Source: Nocardia grenadensis NBRC 108939 (GTDB lineage: Bacteria; Actinomycetota; Actinomycetes; Mycobacteriales; Mycobacteriaceae). Taken from it: a stretch of 64,000 nucleotides of DNA. This document shows positions 54,571 to 63,598 of this stretch, in pieces. The stretch is from the NCBI RefSeq assembly GCF_001613445.1, contig NZ_BDCJ01000018.1, positions 186,001-250,000 of the forward strand, read 5' to 3'. The stretch's first letter is position 1. Each line of letters starts with the position of its first letter. The notes below the pieces were generated by a model. It was not told the DNA's origin. It was given only the letters and a program-made list of their open reading frames with translations, and made no database searches. The position numbers and the translations under genes are program-made.

Positions 54571-54993
54571 GTGATCAATACTTCGGCGGAACAAGGGCTC
54601 CACGGTGCCCCGGTGGAGATTCGGGTGGCGGCATCGGTGACACAGTTGCCGATCGTGCGCGGTCTCGCCGAGGCTCTGGTCCTGCTCAGTGATTTCACGC
54701 TGGACGAGGTCGCCGACATCCGGCTGGCGGTGGACGAGGCATGCTCCACTCTGATCGGCCTGGCGGCGCCCGAGACGAGCCTGCGGTGTGTGTTCAGTAT
54801 CGGTGACACCGAATTACGGGTACAGGTCGCCGGGGTGGCGGCGCAGGAGGGACTGCCCGACGCGCGCAGTTTCGGCTGGCACGTCCTACGTACCCTGACC
54901 GATTCGGTGGACACCCGGCAGGACCCTTTCGATCAGCAGGTTTCCGGATATCCGACAGCGGTCGAGTTCCGTCGGGTCCGGGGGAAAGCGTAG
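54571..54993 (+). CDS. rsbW: Anti-sigma factor RsbW/UsfX (serine kinase-like ATPase)
   Basis: 140 residues, GTG. GHKL-type fold: AASVTQLPIVRGLAEALVLL, DEVADIRLAVDEACSTLIGLA carrying the N-box-like E-A-C segment, then SIGDTELRVQVAG, and SFGWHVLRTLTDSVD as the G-box part. It binds and holds SigF inactive and is itself released by an anti-anti-sigma factor. Its TAG overlaps the sigF GTG by one base, which keeps the two proteins in balance, as in mycobacterial usfX-sigF. Confidence 0.88.
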   Translation: MINTSAEQGLHGAPVEIRVAASVTQLPIVRGLAEALVLLSDFTLDEVADIRLAVDEACSTLIGLAAPETSLRCVFSIGDTELRVQVAGVAAQEGLPDARSFGWHVLRTLTDSVDTRQDPFDQQVSGYPTAVEFRRVRGKA

Positions 54994-55883
54994 TGAGCGA
55001 GCAGGACAAGCCGCTCGAATCTCCCGAGGACGAGCGGCACCGGGGATCGGCGAGCGCGGCCGACACCACCGAAGCCGACGCCGAGGCCGATACCGAAACC
55101 CGTGAGGAGCTGGAGAACTCGTCCTCGGCGGGCGGATACGACGATGTCGCGGATCTGTTCGGCCGGCTCGCCGCTGCCGAACCGGATTCGCCGGAGCAGG
55201 CGGCACTGCGCAATGAGTTGATCGCGCGTTGCATTCCGCTGGCCGACCATATCGCCCGGAAGTTCAGTGGCCGCGGCGAACCGTTCGACGATCTGACCCA
55301 GGTGGCCCGGGTGGGTCTGGTACACGCGGTGGACCGTTTCGATATCTCGCGCGGTTCGAATTTCCTGTCGTTCGCGGTGCCCACGATCATGGGCGAGGTA
55401 CGCCGGTATTTCCGGGACAACACCTGGGCGATGCGGGTACCGCGGCGGGTCAAGGAGACCCATCTGCGGATCGGTGCCGCGGTGGATTCGCTGTCGCAGT
55501 CGCTGGGCCGTTCGCCGACGGCCAAGGAGATCGCCGCCGAGTTGGATGTCGACCCCGACGAGGTGACCCAGGCCGTGATCGCCGGTAACGCCTATCAGCC
55601 GACATCGATCGACGCCGCCTCGGTGGGACGCGATACGGACGCGTCCCTGCTGGACACTCTCGGTGAAGAGGAAGCGCAGTTCGACCGCGTCGAGGAGTAT
55701 GTGGCGATCCGGCCGCTGCTGGCGGGATTGCCCGAGCGCGAGCGGCGGATTCTCACCATGCGGTTCTTCGAGTCGATGACCCAGACGCAGATCGCACAGC
55801 AAATGGGTATTTCGCAGATGCACGTGTCACGCATTCTCGCCAAGACCCTGGCCCGGTTGCGCGAACAGTCGTCCCGGGAGTAA
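54993..55883 (+). CDS. sigF: RNA polymerase sigma factor SigF (SigB/F/G family)
   Basis: 296 residues, GTG. An acidic, disordered N-terminus of about 47 residues (TEADAEADTETREELENSS) precedes region 2 (CIPLADHIARKFSGRGEPFDDLTQVARVGLVHAVDRFD, NFLSFAVPTIMGEVRRYFRD), region 3 (VKETHLRIGAAVDSLSQSLGRSPTAKEIAAEL) and region 4 (LLAGLPERERRILTMRFFESMTQTQIAQQMGISQMHVSRILAKTL). Directs general or envelope stress transcription in actinobacteria, restrained by the upstream RsbW. Confidence 0.93.
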   Translation: MSEQDKPLESPEDERHRGSASAADTTEADAEADTETREELENSSSAGGYDDVADLFGRLAAAEPDSPEQAALRNELIARCIPLADHIARKFSGRGEPFDDLTQVARVGLVHAVDRFDISRGSNFLSFAVPTIMGEVRRYFRDNTWAMRVPRRVKETHLRIGAAVDSLSQSLGRSPTAKEIAAELDVDPDEVTQAVIAGNAYQPTSIDAASVGRDTDASLLDTLGEEEAQFDRVEEYVAIRPLLAGLPERERRILTMRFFESMTQTQIAQQMGISQMHVSRILAKTLARLREQSSRE

Positions 55884-56078
55884 TCGCCGCACCTGTTGTG
55901 CCCGCTTCGCCGTTCGGTCTACCCTCACCCTTGAGAGTATGAGTGGGAATTTATCTCAAACGACCATTCCGAGAGCCCGCTTTTCTCCCTCCAGCAACCG
56001 ATCAGCCGGATCAGCCCGTAATCCGGCGCTCCTGCGGGTCGCGCGTCGACGACGACGCGGCGGAAGGTGATGTGAGTT

Positions 56079-58229
56079 ATGACCGCGGAAACCATCGCCC
56101 GGCAATGCACCCTGTGCGAAGCGCACTGCGGCATCCTGGTGACCGTCGAGGACACGAAAGTGGCCAGGGTCGAAGGCAATCCCGATGATGTGCTGTCCAA
56201 GGGCTACATCTGTCCCAAGGCCACCGCCATGGCGGGCCTGCACGACGATCCGGACCGGCTGCGCACCCCGGTGCGCCGCGTCGGCGAGAAATTCGAGCCC
56301 ATCGGCTGGGATGAGGCCTTCCGCGAGATCGGCGAGCGCCTGCGCCGGGTGCGCCGGGAGCACGGACCGCATTCGGTGGGCATGTACCTGGGCAATCCGG
56401 CCGCCCACAATTCGGCGATCATGTACGCCTTCGCGCTGCGCATGGCACTGATGACCCGCAATTTCTACACGGCCTCCTCGATCGACCAGTTCCCGCAGGA
56501 ATTCGTGGCCTGGCAGATGTACGGGTCGAATTTCCTCATGCCCATTGCCGATATCGACCGCACCGACCGGATGGTGATCATCGGAGCGAATCCGGCGGTC
56601 TCCAACGGATCGGTCACCACCATGCCGGGCGCCCGCGACCGGATCAAGGAGGTGCGCGCCCGCGGCGGCAAGGTCGTGGTGATCGATCCACGGCGTACCG
56701 AGACCGCCCGGCTGGCCGACGAGCACGTCTCGGTCCTGCCGGGTGGTGACCCCTATCTGCTGCTGGCCGTCCTGCACGTACTGATCACCGAGGATCTGTG
56801 CGACCGGACCGCCGTCCGCACCCAGTGCGCCGGGTTGGACGAGCTGCGCGAACTGGTCGCCGGGTTCTCGCCCGAGGACGCCGCACCCTACGCCGGTGTG
56901 GACGCCGAGACGATCCGACGGCTGGCCCGGGAGCACGCGGCCGCGAAATCGGCGGTGATGTACGCGCGGATCGGGGTGTGCCAGACGCTGACCGGCACCG
57001 TCACCCACTGGCTGGTCAACACCATCAACGCGATCACCGGCAATCTCGACAGCCCGGGCGGTCAGATGTATGCCACCCCGGCCGTGGACCTGCTGCCGCT
57101 GGCGCGCCGGGTGTCACCGTTCCACGGCGCCTGGACCGACCGCTCCGGTAAGTACAAATCGTTCCGGTTCGAACTGCCGGTGGCCGCGCTGGCCTCGGAG
57201 ATCCTCGACGACGGCCCGGACCGGATCCGCGCCATGATCACCTACGCGGGCAACCCGGTACTGTCCACCCCGCAGCGCGGACAGCTCGACAAAGCACTGG
57301 GTTCGCTGGATTTCTATGTGGCCGTGGACATGTACGTCACCGAGACCACCCGGCACGCCGACATCATCCTGCCGCCGCTGTCGCCGCTGGAACGCGAGGA
57401 TCTCGACATCCTGCTCACCATGTTCAGCGTGCACAACAACATTCGTTTCAACGCCCGAGCGGTCGCGCCCGAGCAGGAGGGGCTCGAGGACTGGGAGATC
57501 ATGGCGCGGCTGACCACCGAGATCCTGCCGCTTCCACTGCGCTCGCTCACCGGCCGCGCCCTCAACGCGGCCTTCGCCCGGTTCAGCCCGCTGCGGGCCG
57601 CGGCCGTCGGTATCGCGGTCGGCCCGCACGGCGTACTGCGCCGGGGCCGTAAGGGCGTGACCGTGAAGAAGGTGCGCGCCGCCCGCGGCGGTATCGACCT
57701 GGGGCCGCTGCAACCGCGGCTGCATTCGCTCATCGCCACCCCCGACCGCAAAGTGCACCTGGCGCCACGGCAGTTCGTCACCGAGGCGCGCCGGCTCCTC
57801 GACGAGGCGCGCGCGGGCGGCGTGGACCGCGACCTCGGGTTCGATCTGCGGCTCATCGGCCGGCGTCATCTGCGCAGCAACAACTCCTGGCTGCACAATG
57901 TGCCCTCGATGGTGAAGGGCCGCGACCGTTGCACCGCGCTCATGCATCCGCAGGACGCGACCGCTCGCGGACTCACCGACGGCGGCCGCGTCATGGTGAG
58001 CTCACCCATCGGCTCCATCGTGGTGCCGGTGGAGATCAGTGACGAGATCCGGCCTGGCACGGTCGCCATCCCGCACGGCTGGGGTCACGGCGAACCGGGG
58101 GTCGGCTGGACTGTCGCGGCCGCGGTACCCGGCGCGAATGTGAATCTGCTGCACGATCCGGAACAGGTGGACCGTATCTCCGGTAATGCCGCGGTCAACA
58201 GCACCTGGGTGAAAGTCCACGCCGTATAG
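56079..58229 (+). CDS. Molybdopterin-dependent oxidoreductase with one [4Fe-4S] cluster
   Basis: 716 residues, ATG. The N-terminal cluster motif is Cys10-x2-Cys13-x3-Cys17-x27-Cys45. Then come bis-MGD-binding blocks: NPAAHNSAIMYAFALRM, MVIIGANPAVSNGSVTT, KVVVIDPRRTETA, VNTINAITGNLDSPGGQ, ITYAGNPVLSTP and ETTRHADIILPPLSPLER, and the C-terminal aspartate-decarboxylase-like barrel with MHPQDATARGLTDGGRVMVSS and VAIPHGWGHG. No twin-arginine signal, so it is cytoplasmic. Around the usual metal-ligand position (TASSIDQFPQEFVAWQMYG, 131-149) there is no Cys or Sec. Resembles the formate dehydrogenase/BisC branch. No partner subunit or cofactor gene is nearby; substrate unknown. Confidence 0.85.
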   Translation: MTAETIARQCTLCEAHCGILVTVEDTKVARVEGNPDDVLSKGYICPKATAMAGLHDDPDRLRTPVRRVGEKFEPIGWDEAFREIGERLRRVRREHGPHSVGMYLGNPAAHNSAIMYAFALRMALMTRNFYTASSIDQFPQEFVAWQMYGSNFLMPIADIDRTDRMVIIGANPAVSNGSVTTMPGARDRIKEVRARGGKVVVIDPRRTETARLADEHVSVLPGGDPYLLLAVLHVLITEDLCDRTAVRTQCAGLDELRELVAGFSPEDAAPYAGVDAETIRRLAREHAAAKSAVMYARIGVCQTLTGTVTHWLVNTINAITGNLDSPGGQMYATPAVDLLPLARRVSPFHGAWTDRSGKYKSFRFELPVAALASEILDDGPDRIRAMITYAGNPVLSTPQRGQLDKALGSLDFYVAVDMYVTETTRHADIILPPLSPLEREDLDILLTMFSVHNNIRFNARAVAPEQEGLEDWEIMARLTTEILPLPLRSLTGRALNAAFARFSPLRAAAVGIAVGPHGVLRRGRKGVTVKKVRAARGGIDLGPLQPRLHSLIATPDRKVHLAPRQFVTEARRLLDEARAGGVDRDLGFDLRLIGRRHLRSNNSWLHNVPSMVKGRDRCTALMHPQDATARGLTDGGRVMVSSPIGSIVVPVEISDEIRPGTVAIPHGWGHGEPGVGWTVAAAVPGANVNLLHDPEQVDRISGNAAVNSTWVKVHAV

Positions 58230-58287
58230 GCGGCACCCGCCGCGGGCCGGGCTAGCCCCACGACGACCCCGGTGAGCGCGAGAACGG

Positions 58288-58635
58288 TCAGAGATCGCGC
58301 TCGCGGGCACGCCGTAACCGAGCGGGCGCGACCAGCCACCAGGCCGCGTCCAGCAGTTCCCGCAACTGCCCGGGATCGACGCGGTGGAGGTCGATGAGGA
58401 TGTAGGGGTAGCCGTCGTAGTGCGGGGTGGTGTAGAAGGCAGGGTCGCCGGAAGCCAGCAGCGCCTCCTTCTCCACCATCTCGCACCGCAGCGCGAGACC
58501 GCCCTCGGCTTCCGTGCGCAACCGTGCGAAACTCTTGCTCCCCGCTTTCAGAGCCGGGGTGTGGTGGGAGGTGGATTCGGTGACCTCCGGCAGCTCGGTG
58601 GCCATCCGAACCACATGCGCCCACGTGATACCCAT
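58288..58635 (-). CDS. MmcQ/YjbR family protein
   Basis: 115 residues, ATG. Double-wing fold: VVRMATELPEVTESTSHHTPALKAGSKSFARL, ALRCEMVEKEALLASGDPAF, and HYDGYPYILIDLHRVDPGQLRELLDAAWWLVAP. Members are small proteins without an established biochemical role. It sits between the molybdopterin enzyme (convergent) and rsmB, 63 bases downstream of the latter's stop. Confidence 0.85.
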   Translation of the reverse strand: MGITWAHVVRMATELPEVTESTSHHTPALKAGSKSFARLRTEAEGGLALRCEMVEKEALLASGDPAFYTTPHYDGYPYILIDLHRVDPGQLRELLDAAWWLVAPARLRRARERDL

Positions 58636-58698
58636 AGCGACAGTGTGCCGGGCGCGGACGCGGCAGGTCCGGAAATCCGTCGCGCCTGCGCCCGGCGG

Positions 58699-60849
58699 TT
58701 ACGCCGGTTTGCGCAGCGCGGCCACGAACATGGCATCGGTCCCGTGCCGATGCGGCCACAGCTGGGCCGCCGGACCCGCGCCGAGACCGGTGACCCCGGG
58801 GAGCAGCGGGCGGGCGTCGAGCTGTTCGGCGCCGGTACGGCGAACCGTATCCGCCACCACGGCAACGGTTTCCGGTAGATGGGGTGAGCAGGTGGAATAC
58901 ACCACCACACCGCCGGGGCGCACCAGGTCCCAGGCCGCGGTCAGCAGCTCGCGTTGCAGGGCGACCAGGTCGGCGATATCGCCGGGGGTCCGCCGCCACC
59001 GGGCCTCCGGGCGGCGGCGCAGCGCGCCGAGACCGGTACACGGGGCATCCACGAGGACGCGGTCGTAGCCGGCGGTCAGGCCGCTGTCACGGCCGTCGGC
59101 GATATGCACCTGCACGGGCAGCCCGCGCGTCGCGGTGCGGACCAGTTCGGCCCGGTGCCGGGCCGGCTCCACCGCGTCGATCCGGTAACCGTCGATATCG
59201 GCCAGCGCGCCGAGCAGCGCCGTCTTCCCGCCCGGACCCGCACACAGGTCCAGCCAGCGACCGCCGTCTGTGCCGTGTAGCGGGGCGCGGGCGAGCGCCA
59301 GGGCCACCAGCTGGCTGCCCTCGTCCTGGACCGCGGCCATGTTCTCTCGCACGGGTTCCAGCGCACCCGGGTCACCGCCCTCCAGATACACCGCGTACGG
59401 CGACCACCGGCCCTCCTCACCGCCAGTGACCAGCGCGAGCTCCTCGGCGGTGATATCGCCGGGACGCGCCACCAGATGCACCAGCGGCCGGGCGTCGTCG
59501 GCGGCGAGCAGCTCCGGCAGTTCACTCGCGTCCGCGCCCAGTGCGTCGGCGAATGCCTGCGCGATCCACGTCGGATGGGCGTATTCGAAGGCCATCCGGC
59601 CGATCGGATCGGTGGGGGCGAGCCTTTCGATCCACTCCCGCGGACTCCGCTCGGCGACCCGGCGCAGCACCGCATTGACGAAACCGGAACGCGCCGTGCC
59701 GGATTCGGCACGGGCGAGTTCGACCGCGGTGTGTACCGCGGCGTGGGGTTCGATCCGGGTGCGCAGCAACTGGTAGGTGCCGAGGCGCAGGATGTCCAGC
59801 AGCGAGCCGTCTATCTCGTCGATCCCACGTCCCGCGCAGTCGGCGATCACCGCGTCGAGCACACCCAGGGCCCGGCACGCGCCGTAACCGAGTTCGGTGG
59901 CCAGGGCCGCGTCCCGTCCCTCCACGCGGTACTCGCGCAGCAGTCCGGGCAGCACCAGGTTGGCGTAGGCGTCTCGTTCGCGGACGGCGCGCAGGGTCTC
60001 CAGCGCCACGGTGCGCGCCGGATCCGCCGGCGTGCGCGCGGCACGATCACCCCGGCCGGGCCGCTCCCGGCCCGGGCCGTCGGGCCGTCTGCCCGCGCCG
60101 CGGCCCTGCGACGCCGGACCCCGGCGCCGGTCGTCCCGGCTGTTACCCGCCCCTTTCCGGGCGGCATCCGGGCCCGCGGCGGCTCCACTCCGGCCGGGCC
60201 GGTCCGACGATCCGGCCGGGCGGCGGCCACGGCCCACACCGGTCTCTCGATCGGGGCGGCCGCCGCCCGCGCCGCGACCGGGCTCGGCCCCGCGGTGCCG
60301 CGGCTGCCCGCGGTCCCCACCGGACTCGGCGGTGCCCCTGAACTCGGGCCGATCCCGGCGTCGACGGGGCCCGGTGACGCCGTCGGAATCGCCCCGGGAC
60401 GTCCCCGCCGGACGATCGCGGCGGGAACCGGTGGTGCGGTCCGGACGATCGCCGGTCGGACGCCGGTCGGTACGGGAGCCGCCCTCGCGCCGATCCTCCC
60501 GGGGTCCGGCCGGCGATTCGCCCCGGTGGAAACCCGCCGAGCGCTGGTCCTGCCGGGTCGTGTCCGACCGCTCGCTCTGCCGGGAATCATCCGCACCCCG
60601 GCGGAAACCACCCGGACGCCGGTCCGGCGCGGACCCGGACGCACGGTCGCCCCCGCGAGAACCGCCCTCGCGCCGATCCTGCCGAGGTTCGTCCGGCCGC
60701 CGGCCCGAGCCGGTCCCGGCCGAACGGCCACCCGGCCCGGAATCGTCCCGGCGCTCGGGCGATTCGTTCCGCGGTGCACCGGATTCGGCCGCGCGAGGTT
60801 CGGCGTGGCGCCGGAAGCCCCGGGGCCGGTCTCCACCCGAGCCGGTCAT
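58699..60849 (-). CDS. rsmB: 16S rRNA m5C967 methyltransferase RsmB (Fmu) with long Arg/Gly/Asp-rich N-terminal extension
   Basis: 716 residues from ATG 60847-60849, which overlaps the fmt stop (ATGA). Residues 1 to about 271 are almost entirely R, G, D, P, S and T, with RGG/DRR/GRR-rich runs, and are predicted disordered. The normal enzyme follows: NusB-like domain (TVALETLRAVRERDAYANLVL ... FVNAVLRRVAERSPREWIE), then the SAM-dependent Rossmann domain with DEGSQLVALAL, WLDLCAGPGGKTALLG, VDAPCTGLGALRRRPEARWR (Cys of motif IV... VDAPCTG) and VVVYSTCSPHLPET (catalytic Cys). Core length is usual; the tail is the oddity. Third gene of def-fmt-rsmB. Confidence 0.93.
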   Translation of the reverse strand: MTGSGGDRPRGFRRHAEPRAAESGAPRNESPERRDDSGPGGRSAGTGSGRRPDEPRQDRREGGSRGGDRASGSAPDRRPGGFRRGADDSRQSERSDTTRQDQRSAGFHRGESPAGPREDRREGGSRTDRRPTGDRPDRTTGSRRDRPAGTSRGDSDGVTGPRRRRDRPEFRGTAESGGDRGQPRHRGAEPGRGAGGGRPDRETGVGRGRRPAGSSDRPGRSGAAAGPDAARKGAGNSRDDRRRGPASQGRGAGRRPDGPGRERPGRGDRAARTPADPARTVALETLRAVRERDAYANLVLPGLLREYRVEGRDAALATELGYGACRALGVLDAVIADCAGRGIDEIDGSLLDILRLGTYQLLRTRIEPHAAVHTAVELARAESGTARSGFVNAVLRRVAERSPREWIERLAPTDPIGRMAFEYAHPTWIAQAFADALGADASELPELLAADDARPLVHLVARPGDITAEELALVTGGEEGRWSPYAVYLEGGDPGALEPVRENMAAVQDEGSQLVALALARAPLHGTDGGRWLDLCAGPGGKTALLGALADIDGYRIDAVEPARHRAELVRTATRGLPVQVHIADGRDSGLTAGYDRVLVDAPCTGLGALRRRPEARWRRTPGDIADLVALQRELLTAAWDLVRPGGVVVYSTCSPHLPETVAVVADTVRRTGAEQLDARPLLPGVTGLGAGPAAQLWPHRHGTDAMFVAALRKPA

Positions 60850-61766
60850 TCGACCACCGCGCCGGGCGCCGGCCGGGCACCGCGCGCCCAGTCGAGTGCC
60901 GCCATCATCCGTTTGCCCTGCGGCTGCACCTGGTCCAGCCGCACCGCGGTGGTGGCGGTGCCGACGAGCACACCGGTTTTGCGCACCTCGATCTGCCGCT
61001 CGGGCAGCACCTCTTCGACCAGTTCCACCGGGCCCAGTTTGAGACGGTTCCCGGCGACCGTGGTCCAGGCTCCGGGGAACGGGGTCACCGCGCGGATGGC
61101 GCGGCCGACGGCCAACGCGGGCTGATCCCAGCGGACCTGCGCCGCCTCGACGGTGATCTTGGGTGCGTAGGAGACACCGTCCGCCGGTTGTGGAATCGCC
61201 TGCAGGGTGCCGTCCTCGACACCGTCGAGCGTCTGCTCCAGCAGCGCCGCGCCACTGTCGGACAGTCGGCCCAGGAGATCGGCCGCGGTATCGGTGACCG
61301 CGATCCGCTCGGTCACCACGCCGTAGAGCGGTCCGGTGTCCAGACCGGTCTCGATCCGGAAGGTGGACGCGCCGGTGATCTCGTCGCCGGCCGCGATGGC
61401 GGCCTGCACCGGCGCCGCGCCGCGCCAGGCGGGCAACAGCGAGAAATGCAGATTGATCCACCCGTACTTCGGGATCTCGAGCACCCGAGGCGGTAGCAGC
61501 GCGCCGTAGGCGACCACCGGGCAGCAATCCGGCGCCAATTCCGTGAGTGCCTCCACGAATTCGGGATCGCCCGGCTTACCCGGGGTGAGGACCGGAATGC
61601 CGTGTTCGTCGGCGAGTCGCCCGACCGGTGAGCGTTTCAGCTTGCGGCCGCGTCCGGCGACGGCGTCGGGCCGCGTCACCACGGCGACCACCTCGTGCCG
61701 GGAGTCGAGGAGCCGGCGCAGCGACGGGACCGCCGGGTCGGGGGTACCGGCGAAAACGATCCGCAT
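60846..61766 (-). CDS. fmt: Methionyl-tRNA formyltransferase
   Basis: 306 residues, ATG. MRIVFAGTPDPAVPSLRRLLDS at the N-terminus; the catalytic block is YGWINLHFSLLPAWRGAAPVQAAIAAGD with the conserved His and the SLLPxxRGxAP motif, then ITGASTFRIETGLDTGPLYG. C-terminal OB-like domain for tRNA (PFPGAWTTVAGNRLKLGPVEL). Formylates initiator Met-tRNA. Start shares a base with the def stop, end overlaps rsmB. Confidence 0.96.
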   Translation of the reverse strand: MRIVFAGTPDPAVPSLRRLLDSRHEVVAVVTRPDAVAGRGRKLKRSPVGRLADEHGIPVLTPGKPGDPEFVEALTELAPDCCPVVAYGALLPPRVLEIPKYGWINLHFSLLPAWRGAAPVQAAIAAGDEITGASTFRIETGLDTGPLYGVVTERIAVTDTAADLLGRLSDSGAALLEQTLDGVEDGTLQAIPQPADGVSYAPKITVEAAQVRWDQPALAVGRAIRAVTPFPGAWTTVAGNRLKLGPVELVEEVLPERQIEVRKTGVLVGTATTAVRLDQVQPQGKRMMAALDWARGARPAPGAVVE

Positions 61767-62308
61767 CAGTGGTCCCGCTCCGCGAGGGCGCGGCTCGGCC
61801 GGACAGTGAGCCCGGCGATGAACCAGTCGGATTCACGGATGGTGCGCATGGCCTGCTTCCGGTCGGGGGGATCGAGCCGATCGATGAACAGCGTGCCGTC
61901 CAGATGATCGGTTTCGTGCTGCACACAGCGCGCCAGCAGCCCCTCGGCCTCGAATTCGACCGGGTTGCCGTCCACATCCACACCGGTCGCCCGCACCCGC
62001 ATGGCCCGCCTCGTATCGTGATTGACTCCCGGGATCGACAGGCAACCCTCCGGGCCGATCTGTTCCTCCTCGTCCAGCGCGGTCCAGCTCGGATTGACGA
62101 GATGCCCGCGGGCGTCGCGGGTGTCGTAGACGAACACCCGCAGACCGACACCGATCTGCGGCGCCGCCATCCCCACGCCACCGTCGTCGTACATGGTGTC
62201 GGTCAGATCGGTCACCAGCTGCCGCAGTTCGGGGCCGAACTCGGTGACCTCCGCCGCGCGGGCTCGCAGGATCGGATCGCCGAAGAGGCGGACGGACTGG
62301 ACGGTCAC
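61766..62308 (-). CDS. def: Peptide deformylase
   Basis: 180 residues, ATG. Three signature motifs are intact: GGVGMAAPQIG (I), EGCLSIPG with the metal Cys (II) and QHETDHLDGTLF with the HExxH-type histidines and Glu (III). Removes the N-formyl group placed through Fmt. The stop overlaps the fmt start (TGATG), so deformylase and formyltransferase are made together. Confidence 0.96.
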   Translation of the reverse strand: MTVQSVRLFGDPILRARAAEVTEFGPELRQLVTDLTDTMYDDGGVGMAAPQIGVGLRVFVYDTRDARGHLVNPSWTALDEEEQIGPEGCLSIPGVNHDTRRAMRVRATGVDVDGNPVEFEAEGLLARCVQHETDHLDGTLFIDRLDPPDRKQAMRTIRESDWFIAGLTVRPSRALAERDH

Positions 62309-62510
62309 GGTAGCTCCCGAAGACAGGTGGCAGGGCAGGAAGGTTTCATTCTAGGTAGCCCGGCCGGACCGTGTTCAGGCCGTCCGCCCACACCTGCGCT
62401 CCACTCCGGCCGGCCGGCCCGATACGGCCGAAGCGCGCGCATACCCCCGGTCCCCCGGATGGTGGATATTCGTGGCCGGGGCCACTCGGCCCCGGACCGC
62501 GGCGCCGGAA

Positions 62511-63536
62511 TCAGATATTGCCGCCGATGATCACCTCGGGGATACCGGTGCCGAGCGGTACGGGTACACATACCGGTTCGGGAGCGTGGGCGGGGTCGAG
62601 GATCTGGAACAGCAGCTGGAACACATACGGGTCGTAGACCATGTGGAAATGCCCGGTGAGATCGACCGGGCAGCGGTCCTGCAGGACAATGTTGTGCGCC
62701 CCCGGGCCGCGCAGAGCGATATTGCCGAACGGCTGGATCACTTCGTCGACCCGGCTGCCGACCGTGGTGTAGCGAACCCCGGGCACGGTGTCGCCGCCCG
62801 CGTTGAGTGCCCGCATGAACGGCGAATCCTGCACCTGTTGGACCGCCGCCACGGAGACCGCCCGGGTCGCCAGATCCATCGCACCCGGGAGTTGCTCGGC
62901 AATCGGGACCAGGCCGTACAGCACCCCGCCGTAGGTGGGTGAGGCCAGGCCGACCCAGTTGCCGACGTCGGGTGCACCGCCGAGTTTGTTGATGTAGTAG
63001 CGGGTGACATTGGCGCCCTGGGAGAAACCGACGAGATCGACCTGCCGGGCCCCCGTCGCGGCGCGTACCTCGTCGACGAATTGCGCGATCTGGTAGGCGC
63101 TGAGCACGATGTCCTCGGTGCCGTAGGTACCGGCGCCCGGTTTACCGCCATAGTTCAGCGCGAAGACACAGAAGCCGTGGCCCACGAGCTGCGGCCCGAT
63201 GACCGACCAGTCCGTGTAGGCGCTCGCGTCGGTGCCGTGCGCGAGGATCACCGGTCGCGGATGGGCCGCGTCCGGGACACAACCGAAATCGTTGACGCCG
63301 CGCGGCACCGCGTCCGGATGGGATTTCATATAGAGCACCGCTCCCAGCTGGTCGGGTTGCGGTGGCGCGGGATCCGTGGGGACCGACGCGGGAAGGTATC
63401 CGGCCGGCTGGGCGGTGCTCTCGACGCTCGCGAGCAACACCGACCCAGCCAGTGCGACAGCCACGGTCACCGCCCGCAGGACACGCCTGCCGGTTTGTGA
63501 ACTGTCCCGCCCCATCGGCCATCGAAATTGTTTCAC
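62511..63536 (-). CDS. Secreted lipase/esterase (alpha/beta hydrolase)
   Basis: 341 residues, ATG. Signal peptide VLRAVTVAVALAGSVLLASV, with probable cleavage after TAQPAG near residue 46. The oxyanion loop is VILAHGTDASAYTDW and the nucleophile elbow VDLVGFSQGANVTRYYIN with Ser172; FHMVYDPYVFQLLF near the C-terminus fits the terminal His region (DLTGHFHM). Cysteines at ~86 and ~123 could form a disulphide. Resembles the secreted triacylglycerol lipase/esterase family of actinobacteria (EstA-like). Acts outside the cell on lipid esters. Confidence 0.87.
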   Translation of the reverse strand: MKQFRWPMGRDSSQTGRRVLRAVTVAVALAGSVLLASVESTAQPAGYLPASVPTDPAPPQPDQLGAVLYMKSHPDAVPRGVNDFGCVPDAAHPRPVILAHGTDASAYTDWSVIGPQLVGHGFCVFALNYGGKPGAGTYGTEDIVLSAYQIAQFVDEVRAATGARQVDLVGFSQGANVTRYYINKLGGAPDVGNWVGLASPTYGGVLYGLVPIAEQLPGAMDLATRAVSVAAVQQVQDSPFMRALNAGGDTVPGVRYTTVGSRVDEVIQPFGNIALRGPGAHNIVLQDRCPVDLTGHFHMVYDPYVFQLLFQILDPAHAPEPVCVPVPLGTGIPEVIIGGNI

Positions 63537-63598
63537 AACACAATCTTCTACCCTGCCGGCCGGACGGAAAACCGGGGCGGGAGGTCTTGATCACCCCG

